Shown: positions 46,183 through 56,386 of the stretch, in pieces
Layout of the letters: each line of letters opens with the position of its first letter
Numbering within the stretch: the stretch's first letter is position 1
Assembly: GCA_024138025.1 (NCBI GenBank)
Contig: JAMXBD010000362.1
Span: 434,001 to 498,000, forward strand
DNA: 64,000 bases
Direction of reading: 5' to 3'
Source of the DNA: Combretum micranthum
Taxonomy: Eukaryota; Streptophyta; Magnoliopsida; Myrtales; Combretaceae
Program-made: the position numbers and the translations under genes
The notes under the pieces: model-generated
The model's database searches: none
Told to the model about the DNA's origin: nothing
The model's input: only the letters and a program-made list of their open reading frames with translations

Positions 46183-48410
46183 CTAATGCGATTGCATCGT
46201 TGAATAGGTTAATTCACTTAATGAAAATCTCTCAGGTTGTACTTTTAGATCTCTTCTTCTACCCAAATAAGTTGTTTGGTTGGGTTGTACTTTAATAACT
46301 TTCGACTCATTATCAAACATGGCAACAACATCCGCTATACTAGGCCTATCATCCAGACGTTCTTGAACACATAAAAGCACTAAATGAACATATCTTGAAG
46401 CTATAGACAAATCACAAGATGTTTTCATGATTAGGTCTATTAATTCAAGCGGTGTATCATTTATCCATAACTTCCATGCTTGAAAATTAGATGCCATGTT
46501 AAATACTCTAGTTTATGAGATTACATAAAAGTCAATAACTACAAGAACAATATAGCCTGTTACATATCTTAGGAGAATGAGGCATTCTTCATGAAGAAAG
46601 TGTACCTTTCACCACTTGAAATTTATTGGAGTAGAACTCCAAAGATGAAGACATCTGCTTTTATTAAGAATGTGCCTTCTAGAGCATATTCTAGGGACAT
46701 TTATCTATTGCATGTGATTAATGGAACGAAAGCATGAGTTGATATGAACAAATAACTTTTAGGACAAAGGTCAATCCAATAAATAAGTCTAGCACATTTG
46801 AATGTTTGAAGCATTTGAACTTACAAGGTCCCAACTATGTGCTTTATATCTGCTTGCAATTGATTTCCTCGAAAGATTCTTGCCATGCCAAAATAAGATA
46901 TTTTTGGTTTCATGTTTGCATCTAACGAAATGTTACTAGCCTTTAAATCGCTATGGAAAATTCGTAGTTTGGAGTAGTGATGGAGATAGAGAAGTCCTTG
47001 AGCAATTCCTTCAATTATATGCAAGTGTCTACTCCAATCAATCATATTCTTTTTTATTTGATCTATAAACATGGTATCACTGTGCATTTCACTTTATCTC
47101 AACCTATGGAACTTGTGATAATTATAAACTACATTTTATCTAGGAATAAAGAGCCTAGAGAATAGTGATCAACCAAAGAGAAAAAAGTCAAGGCTTTTGT
47201 TTGGCATATACTTGTAGATTAATATTTTTCATCTTTTTGATTGCAGATCCCAAGAGTCTAACAAGATTTGTGTGTTGGAGTTTGGCAATCAACTTTGTCT
47301 CATTAATTAATTCATCAATTCCTTACCTTAAATGCTTTGATAGTCTCTTTACTACTACTTCTTAATCATTGCGCAACTTGCCTTGAAAGGAAACACAATG
47401 TATTATGGATATTTTTGCAAACCTCGAAATAGTGAGAGTTATAACAAATAATGAATTCATGAATCCTCCTTGAAATGAAGAAAGGATAAATTACACCAAA
47501 AGGTATCAATGTTTGGGTATGTTCATTTAAGGTATTAATGTTTCAAGTGGTTAAAAATAGGTATCAATGTTTCACAAAGTAAATCAAATGAGGTATTATC
47601 ATTTTGTAAAGTTTATTTATGGTATCAATGTTTCAATTAATTTTCAATTAAATTTCATAAATTTTCACTAATAATCAATTATTAATATCTTATTTGACTC
47701 ATTTTTCAAAACATTGATACCACTTTTTAACCACTTGAAACGTTGATACTTTAAATGAGTTTATCCCTAAACATTGATTCCTCTTTGAATCGCTTGAAAT
47801 ATTGGTACCTCAAATGAACTTACCCACAAACATTAATACTTTTTGATATAATTTACTCGATGAAGAAATAAGAGTGGCAGGATTACTAAAAAGGAAACTT
47901 TTTTTTTTGTTTTTAAGTTTGCTTGTAATAACTTTCGATCAATGATAGGTAATGTATACGTCCCACCTTGTATACTAGCCCAAACCCCCCTTCTCCAAGC
48001 TTATTAGAAGAGGAAAAATTATTCGTAGCACAAAAGACGCTTAATAAAATAAACATTGGCAATGCTAGATCTTTATTTCCTTTATGAAGGTCATTGTTGC
48101 TCTGTACTTGACTTATCCGTCTCTTATTTGTCTTTTCCAAATAAAATAAAAGCAAATCTTATCCTATATCCTTAGCCTTTGGTTCATGTTAGAGTAGGCA
48201 TAAGGTAAGGTAACGTAAGTGCATTTCTTAATCAGTCTTCAAAATGACACAAAAGATTGGAAGTTTTCAAATAACCCAAAAAGGAGAACATATTTATATG
48301 TCTCCTTTTGTAATCTTTCTTATGTAAACATAATAGATGAAAGAGCTAAGAACAACAATTGACAAGGCAATGGAGAGTGCTATAGGGATCCACCATGTCT
48401 TTTTTGCCCC
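46183..48410 (-). pseudogene. receptor-like serine/threonine kinase (G-type lectin S-receptor-like), 5'-truncated
   Basis: Minus-strand exon-like pieces in order: transmembrane segment at about 48410-48300 (KTWWIPIALSIALSIVVLSS); N-lobe at 48155-47940 with ATNNFSSSNKLGEGGFGLVY; 47380-47200 with VVVKRLSKHLR and NETKLIAKLQHTNLVRLLG; catalytic part at 47087-46821 with GIAQGLLYLHHYSKLRI; 46720-46630 with SLEYALEGTFLIKADVF; C-terminus at 46497-46183 with VHLVLLCVQERLDDRPSIAD. HRD is HSD and DFG is YFG, so it would be catalytically dead. Stops interrupt several exons, and a MITE occupies 47484-47859. The extracellular lectin/PAN part is missing. Sub-family is inferred from the kinase and C-terminal text. 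Confidence 0.85.
47484..47859. mobile_element. Mutator-type MITE (376 bp), family 1, within the kinase pseudogene
   Basis: Ends ggataaattacaccaaaagg and the inverse of tttttgatataatttactcg pair over some 40 bases. Exact 9-base flanks atgaagaaa lie at 47475-47483 and 47860-47868. It is related to 22388-23242. It sits between the N-lobe and alpha-C pieces, probably in a former intron. Confidence 0.83.
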
Positions 48411-48771
48411 TATCAGAAACATTTTCATCTATTATTATTAAAGCAATAAGGCAAACCCATGTAATTTACACTATACTTTCAATTATCAATAATTAATCGT
48501 GCTTTAGAGTATAACAAATAGGAGCATATGTAGGCCACAATCATGGGATTTTCTAATGTGAAAAGTTGGTTGTGCCAGTACCAATGCAACGAGCACTTGA
48601 TGAATGATTACATTTCCAAATCTAATTATACTATATGCCACAAGCCAGTAAATGTGCAAGAGTATCCAAACCTTTCTCATTTATCAAATAATGTAGTATG
48701 ATGGTGATAGGCATAAATTATCCATAAATTTCACTAGATGATTAAGTACAATTTAGAGCTTATTGATATTA
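48411..48771. other. intergenic, nothing recognised
   Basis: Upstream of the kinase transmembrane piece. I looked for an extracellular lectin or PAN domain on the minus strand and found none. Confidence 0.5.
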
Positions 48772-50604
48772 TTGATGCAAGAATTGGTACATAATATATA
48801 TATTCATTTCAGGTAACGACGGGACATATTTAAGATATTCAAATGGATTAAAGAAGGAACTAAACAAGATTTGTACAAACACAAATATAGTTAGGCCAGC
48901 AAAAATTAAAGTCACGACCATTGCTTATCAAGTTGAGGAGATCAGAAGCTTTGAAGCCTAATCTCACATCTGTGAGTATTAGTGACTCTTGGATTGGATG
49001 AGAGTAGTAGCTACCAAGGTCAATTTCAAGGACATGAATCTAGAAGAAAAAAGTCTTAGACATCACATTATTGAAAGTCGCGCCCGTGAGTTTAGAGCAA
49101 GGGAAGTATCAGAGTGTTTGATTTAAAAAATCATAGGCAGGATAAATGTGATTGATGAATTCCAAAAGACTAGACTCTACCTAGATCTCTTTGATGGCCA
49201 TGAACTTCAATGTGATTTGAAGATGAATTTCCCCAAACTTTCTTTAAATAGTATAAGTAAAGGATACCACGTATGATAAGTTATATATCTTGACTAGTAG
49301 CCCTTGAAGAAGTGACATAGCTATAAAACATAACATACCCATTTAGACAAAGTAAAATCAATGTACTAATCAACATCCATACCAGTTCATCCTTGGAAAT
49401 CTTCATGAGAAGAGAGTGTCTTTGTGAGTTTCTTGTAACATTCAAGTGTTGTACCTTATAAATTTCCCTAAAGAACTTGAAAAAAAAAAGATGGGAAATT
49501 GTTTTTGTGCTCATTGTAAGGACTTCTACTATTGTAATTCATAAAGGCTTTTTCTTCTATTAGTTCTTCTATGTTTATTTCATTCTTGTCTCTGCATATT
49601 GTTTACATTTATTGTTGTTCCACCATGTATGAGTAGTAAATTAAGGCTTGGAACATCATATTAGCATGAGCATGCTCTTGAACTTGTTAAATTCATAATA
49701 ATTGTTAGTTTTTAGTTAATTGAATTAATGGATCTAAGGCTGGTGTAGTGCACGATACTAACTTATGATAGATTTCAATAGAATATGTCGAAAGACAATT
49801 CTATCAAATAGATTTAATTCACTAGAACAACATACTCTTCATGATAGAGATGTTATTAGGAAAGTTGCTACATTTTCATGGAATATGATACAATGTTATG
49901 ATGTTAACGCGGTCTGTTAAATTAGAAGAGATTCTAATAGACACAATTAAGATTAAGAGTAAGTAATTCTGAGAAGAATACTTACAAATTAACAATTTCC
50001 TACAAATAATGGTTATTAGGATAAAATCTACTAATAACTCATGCAATATGGTGAAGCAAGTTTGCATGTTAACTGTGATATCGTGAATTGTTTTTAGTCA
50101 TGGTTGTCAAAATCATGAGTTAAATATACTATTCTATGAGTTTATGATTTCATATGTTTTTTTCTTAATTAAAATAGATGAAAAATTATTAAGGTGTAGA
50201 CTTTAGGTAGAATTACAAATTTAGATGAAGGATTCTACCCGTTTATGATTTTACTAGTTTTACACAATTTTGTATGATTTTACCAATTCTATAGGCTTGA
50301 GTGAATAGTAAAATTCCAATTTTGACAACTATGTTTGTTGTCATTGTGTTGGTTGTAATTCATTTGTGTATTGGTGTAGTTTAGTTAGTAAACTTAAAGT
50401 CTTAATACTTAATTACCTACTAAATTGATTTGCTAGATAATAGGGAAATTATTTAGTACTAGTGTTAACATTCCCTATGGAGACGACCATATACTCTATT
50501 CTATGCTATAAAATAATAGGTGCACTTGCCTATCAAAACTAAATAAGGAATAAGATTATAGGTTATAAATTATTAAAATTCGAAAGTCATAAAAGAGGCC
50601 ATCA
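48772..50604 (+). repeat. 5' LTR of the gag-only element (left limit approximate)
   Basis: The right end ccatca is exact, being followed by the PBS. The left end is set at tgatgcaagaatt but could be off by tens of bases, because the copies diverge there. Confidence 0.65.
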
Positions 50605-50610
50605 AGTTTT

Positions 50611-50627
50611 TGGCACTATTGCTGGGA
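50611..50627 (+). other. degenerate primer binding site
   Basis: tggcactattgctggga, six bases after the LTR, matches the tRNA-Asp complement TGGCGCCGTTGCCGGGG at most positions and starts at the expected distance. Confidence 0.65.
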
Positions 50628-50879
50628 AATGACATCATTAGGAAATCTAAAATTCATGTGCATCTAGTTTTTGTTGTTGTTTGTTTTGTTATCATGAAAC
50701 CTATGCTGACATTAACTTATTTGATAACTTGCAATTTTATGACATGAAGCAACTCATCTAAACTTGTTGATTTCGATCTTAGACTTGAGAGAAAGCTTAA
50801 GAGTAATTTCAAAAAGATTAGAGAAATTATCAAAAGGTTACCCTCTCATATCAAAAGAGAGAAACCAAAGTCTTAAAAG

Positions 50880-52260
50880 ATGGAAAATGTAGTTGGAGAC
50901 CCTCCAGCAGTTAATGTTGTGTTAAAATTAGATGATGGAGTAGGATGAATCCTACCTCTAAGTATGAACCTACCATTACTTAGGAGAAATGGGAATGAAG
51001 TGCCCTTAAGGAATGAGCTAGGAGTCAATCCATTGGTGGCTCAAAAGACAATGTTGGACTATTGTAGGCTTAACTTATATGAGACTAGCACAAGTCTTGC
51101 CAAACCAAGGGTTGCTGTAAATAACTTTGAGATCAAGCTAAGTGTGATGCAAACGGTCCAATAGTGTGTCCAATTTGGCGGGTTCAGTAATGAGGATCCC
51201 AACACCCATATGCAATAATTCTTGGAAATATGTGATAGATTCAAGATTAGTGGAGCCTTAAAAGATGCTATCCGTCTTAGATTGTTCCCGTTTTCCTTGA
51301 GGAACAATGCTAAGACGTGGCTAAATGAGGTTCCAAGAAACTCTGTTACTACTTGGCAAGAGATGGCAAATCAGTTCATGAGAAAATACTTCCTATCTTT
51401 AAGAACTGAAAAACTAAAGGTTGATATCTCGTCATTTCAACAAATGGACTCAAAAACTCTATATGAAGCATGGGAAAGATGGAAGGAATTATTGAGAAGG
51501 TGTCCCCATCATGGACTCCTTAAATGGCATCAAATTTAGACCTTCTACAACAGTTTGAACAACTCTACCAAGCAATTGATTGATGTAGCTATTAAAGGGA
51601 GCCTTAATCATAAGTCGCCTAAACATTACGTTTAGCTGTTCAAAGACATGGCTAACAACTACTATTAGTAGTCATCAACAAGGTCTAAGGGCAAAAAGAT
51701 AACAACGATATATGAATTAGATGCTACCACATCCCAAGCTCACAAAGTAGAGGCATTGGCTAAGAAGATTGATAGTTTTACCATCTCACAAAGGAGATCA
51801 CTAGTAGTGGTTTGATTCTGCTTTTGCAAGTACTTCTAAAGCTGAGCAAGTGTAGGATGTAGACTATATAGGACATCTGAACCAACTCCGCAATGATCCA
51901 TACAGTAATACAGACAACCTAGGTTAGAGAAACCATCCCAACTTCAAATGGAGCAACCCAATTGTTCGGTCTTCAAATGTTCAGCTTCTCGAATTCTAAG
52001 GACTAGCACTACCCCCTCAAACTAAACCAACATCATTGGAAGAAATCCTCACTCGATCTATCAAGGCTTTAGACACACGCTAGCATACAACTAAAGCAAC
52101 TCTTAGGAACTACGAAGCATCTATCCGTAACTTAGAAATAAAAGCTGGATAGTTAGTTAGGATGGTATCTAAGAGGACTCAAGGATCACTACTAGGAAAT
52201 ATTAAGTTAAATCCAAGGAAGCAAGTGATGGCTCCTAGTAGCTAAGTCAAACTTGTAAAA
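50880..52260 (+). pseudogene. gag of the gag-only Athila/Tat-like element
   Basis: A single plus frame from ATG 50880 with stops near 50946, 51162, 51216, 51537 and beyond. It contains VAVNNFEIKLSVMQTVQ, GFSNEDPNTH, IRLRLFPFSLRNNAKTWLNE and LYEAWERWKELLRRCPHHGL, the conserved core of Athila/Tat Gag. Later parts (51900-52210) hold HPNFKWSN-like and Lys/Arg-rich tail fragments. The frame then runs straight into post-integrase sequence near 52250. Compared with the gag at 8840-10059 it keeps one frame but has more stops. Confidence 0.82.
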
Positions 52261-52288
52261 CATTTTCATGTCGAGCTAATGACATTAA

Positions 52289-52318
52289 ACAAGCACTTCA
52301 TGAGAGGCAGCCCATGTT
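52289..52318 (+). other. post-integrase block of the gag-only element
   Basis: aagcacttcatgagaggcag then cccatgtttt corresponds to the block at 4711-4738, marking where pol would have ended and hence the right side of the deletion. Confidence 0.6.
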
Positions 52319-52599
52319 TTGTTATGTTTTGTTTTATGATTCAAGTAGTAGTATTGTATTTATTCTATGTTACTTATGATTTAATATAGTCAATGTTGTT
52401 AATGGACAAAGGCTAAAAATATATCATGGATGAGTCAATAGACTCCTCCAATTTGGGAATTGAGGTTAAAGCCCTTGCAATTTCAAGTTAGAGACAAAAA
52501 ACTAGCATGTATCCTTTGCACTGTATGTTGATATATAATTTCATGTATTGTTATAGTAGTTTGTTTGTATTAATTGCCATACTAAGTTTTTTAATTATA

Positions 52600-54310
52600 A
52601 TTGCGTATGTTATTAATATATTATATATAAGAAGTAATTATAATGAATTTTTTTTGTGGTGTGTTAATTAGATGATATATATATCGTGTAAAAACTTTGT
52701 GAAAAAATAGAATAGAATAATTTTTGTAACCAGGAAGCTAATCACGCCGAAGATCATGGCTGTGGCATGAGAAGAAGCAACAAGTCTTGCTAATTCTCAT
52801 GCCCGTAAGTCTTAGGTAAGGAGGAGAAATCTTTCTCCAATGCCTAACATTAAGCAGTTTCAAGCCCATGAACTTGAGGCCAGAGTGAAAATTTGGGAAT
52901 CAATACCTACAAGGGTGATTTTGCACCGGCAGGGGGGTGGGGGGGTGGTGGGTGAAAATTTTGCAATCTGTGCCTACCAAGGGCAATTTCATGGGCGTGA
53001 ATCCAGAAGAAACAAGTCTCAGGCATCACACAATTGAAAAGTCATTGCCATGAGTTTAGAGCAAGAGAAGTATCAAGGTGTATGATTTCAAGAATCATGG
53101 GCCTGATAAGTATGATTAATGAAATCCATAAGACTAGACTCTGCCTGAATAACTTTCATGGCCGTGAACTTTAGTGTGATTTGAAGATGACTTTTCTTCA
53201 AATTTCTTCAAACAGTACAAGTAAAGGATGTTACATATGATAAGTCATCTATCTTGACTGGAAAAACCCATTCAGATAAAGAAAAATCAATGTACTAATC
53301 CACATCTACACTAGTTTACCCTTGGTAACCTTTGTGAGAAGAGAGTGCCTTTGTGAGTTTCCTGTAACATTCACGTGATATACCTTATAATTTTCCTGAA
53401 AGAACTTGAAAAAGAAGACATGAAATTATTGTTTGTTCCTGTTGTAAGGACTTTTACTGTTGTAATTGACAAAGGATTTTTCTTTTATCAATTCTACTAT
53501 GTCTATTTCATTCCTGTCTCCGTATATTGTTTATGTTTATTGTTGTTTCACCATGTGTGAGTAGTAAATTAAGGCTTACAACATTATATTAGCATGAACA
53601 TGTGCTTGAACTTGCTAAATTCTTAATAATTGTTAGTTTTTAGTGAATTGAATTAATGGATCTAAGGTTGGTATGGTGCATGATACTAACTTAAGACAAA
53701 TTTCAATAGAATATGTCCAGAGACAATTCTATCGAATATATCTAATTCACTAGAACAACTTACTTTTGATAATAGAGATATTATTAGGAAAGTTGCTGTA
53801 TTTTCATGGAATCTGATACAATATTATGATGTTAATGCGCTCTTAATTAGCTGTTAAATTAGAAGAGATTCTAATAGACATAATTAAGATTATGAGTAAA
53901 TAATTCTGAGAAAAATGCTTACAAATTAAGATAAAATGCTTATGATTTCTTGCTGATAATGACTATTAAGATAAAATCTACTAATAACTCATGCAATGTG
54001 GTGAAGCAAGTCTACTTGTTGTGATATTATGAATTATTTTGTAGTCATTGTGTTGGCTATAATTCATTTGTGGATTAGCGTAATTTAGTTAGTAAACTTA
54101 GAGTCTTAATGCTTAATTACCTACTAAATTGATTTTCTAAATAATAAGGAAATTATTTAGTGCTAGTGTTTGCAACATTCCTTATAGAGATGACTCTATA
54201 CTCTATCCTATGCTATAAATGATAGGTGCACTTGCCTGTCAAAACTGAGTAAGGAATAAGATTATAGGTTATAAGTTATTAACACTGAAAAGCCATAAAA
54301 GAGGCCATCA
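52600..54310 (+). repeat. 3' LTR of the gag-only element (left limit approximate)
   Basis: Matches the 5' LTR from about 52785 onward and ends at gaggccatca (54310). It contains a G-rich run at 52931-52950. The left limit is estimated from LTR length. Confidence 0.65.
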
Positions 54311-54636
54311 TGGCTTTTAGTGGATGCTATAATGCTGCATTTGTTAAATGAACTTTTTCAATGTTATCAAACCAGGGGCTATCCCAGTTGATTTATGCAT
54401 TTAGTCTGGATTGACATGGTTGACTCGACCTTGGTTGAAATGCAACTATAAGAAAAAAAACTTTCTACAATTTCTAATATATATTTGTACTATATTGTAA
54501 ATTTATATAATATAATCATTATATTATGCTTTCTTCTTATTATGATATATGCTTTGTATGAATATAATAGTAATTGGTGGATTTGATGCAAATATAGATT
54601 TAACTAGGTGATAAATTTGTGTTTCATTGAAGTTTG

Positions 54637-54990
54637 CAAATTAGCTCCCTAAACTTTTACTAAGGTAGGATTTGCCCTCTTGACTTTCAAAGTGAGCTTT
54701 TTGACTCCTTAAACTTTCAAAAATTGGCACAGTTAAGGACAATTAAATTTTCTCATAAATTCTAGGAGGTAAATTTGTATATAAATGAAAGTTTATGGGA
54801 TAAATCTACAAATAGGTGAAAGTTCAAGGGGGGTGTTTCGTAACTCTCCCCATTTTGTTTAACAAAAAATGCTAAGCATTCTTAACTATTTTTTAATATT
54901 TAAGGGGTTTAAAAAAGTACACTTTGAAAGTTTAGGTAGGTGAATCTACACTTAAGTAAAAGTTTATGGTGTAATTTGTAATTTTCCTTA
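54637..54990. mobile_element. MITE-like inverted-repeat element
   Basis: Starts gaagtttgcaaattagctcc(ctaaac) and ends with an inverted counterpart (agtttatggtgtaatttgta). Both halves have spaced 'aaactttnaaag' motifs. The target duplication is not resolved. Confidence 0.55.
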
Positions 54991-55387
54991 ATTAAAATGT
55001 GTCTCATATTCTTACTTTTTATTGACCCTTGTTAGTCCCGCAATTGAACTTGGTTCAACCACTTAACCTTTGACCTCCTAGCTTGTTCATGTCAAGTCTT
55101 AAATTTGGTTCTAATAATACATATTTTTTGAATGTGCACTCTGCCTTCTTAAATGCTAAAGAGAATGAGTGAATTATATTTCCTTTATTTTATCTTTCTT
55201 TGGCTAGGAATGTACTGTTATGGACTTTTATGTTCTCGATAATGTGAAGTCTCAAAAATCAATTGAACTATGAGGCAATATTTTTTGTTCATTAATATTA
55301 CTTTGGTTAACAAAGTTAAATCCGTTTGCAAGGTTGATACTCCCAATGAATGGTGAAGTGGCATATGTCAAATAGCAATTAAAAAAT

Positions 55388-55647
55388 GGTAAATGCCACA
55401 TTTGGTACATAAACTTCATGAGTTTGTACAATTGATTATTTGAACTTTAAAAGTGTTAATTACTACCTACAAACTTTTTAGGTTCATTTATAGTACTTGG
55501 ATGAGATAGTTAATTACAAAAATTAGTAGAGTTTAGATAACTAATTAAAATTTTGGTAAAGTTTAAGTTGTTAATTGCAAATTCTAAACTTCAAGTAGTT
55601 AATTACTTAAATTGATAAAGTTCATATACCAAATATAACATTCACCC
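55388..55647. mobile_element. Mutator-type MITE (260 bp), family 2
   Basis: ggtaaatgccacatttggta at the left pairs with the inverse of the right end (taccaaatataacattcacc). Flanking 9-mers ttaaaaaat and ctaaaaact agree at 7 positions. Same family as 42044-45809. Confidence 0.7.
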
Positions 55648-56386
55648 TAAAAACTAGAAAATTAGACAATTAAGTAAGCTGAATAACATGTTATCTAATT
55701 AGACAATTAGATAGGAAGATTAACTCATAAAAACTTTAATATGTGTGTTAATTTACTTGATTAATAGTTTGATTTTTTAGTTTTCTTAATGGTTACATTT
55801 TTCACTTCCTTTATTGATAGGAATGCTAGCACAAAAAAAAAAAAAAATACTCTATTAATTGAGATAGTATTGATGAACAAGAAAACTTTATTTTTATATT
55901 AAATTGATTATTTTAAATTTCACGTAGATGTACATTTGACAAAAGTTTATGTACCAAATGCAACACTAACCCATATTTAATTACTTGGTGCTTTTTGTAG
56001 TCAAAGATTACATTAAATTAATAAGATTATTGCCACAAATGATACTTTGCTTTTGATAAAACTAGTAGATGACACACTCACATGAAAATAAATTTTTACA
56101 ATAAACAACATAGTTGAAGTTAATTGCATGCAAGATCAGTGGAAAAAGAGAGAGGAAATTTTGGCAATTTAATTAAAAGCAAATTATGGAAGGCATTAAA
56201 TAGAGTAAAAAGGGTTTAATATTACAAATTATCAGGTAAAATTTAGATTAAAGAGAACTGGAGAGGGTTATTAATGATAAATGTAATGACATTTTGAATT
56301 AATAATTTAGATTTTTTTTATCTTGCTATTATCTACAACCCATCATGTTAACGTTATCATTATTTTGTAATCATCAACACCATTCT
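55648..56386. other. AT-rich intergenic with a MITE remnant
   Basis: 55925-55975 (acatttgacaaaagtttatg then taccaaatgcaacac) looks like one end of a family-2 MITE without a partner. No gene seen. Confidence 0.45.

Larger units (their letters stand above)
48772..54310 (+). mobile_element. Athila/Tat-like LTR element with gag only (internally deleted)
   Basis: Two diverged LTRs (about 48772-50604 and 52600-54310) share long blocks such as agactagactct, gatttgaagatga, gtagtaaattaaggctt and ataaaagaggccatca. They flank only about 2 kb of internal sequence: degenerate PBS, gag, then the post-integrase block at 52289-52318. Protease, RT, RNase H and integrase are absent, so pol was lost in one piece or never carried. 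Outer left boundary and target duplication are not resolved. Confidence 0.78.

Noticed and set aside
52931..52950. G-rich run as a G-quadruplex
   Set aside because: One long G tract with few breaks; the other LTR copy lacks it, so slippage is simpler.
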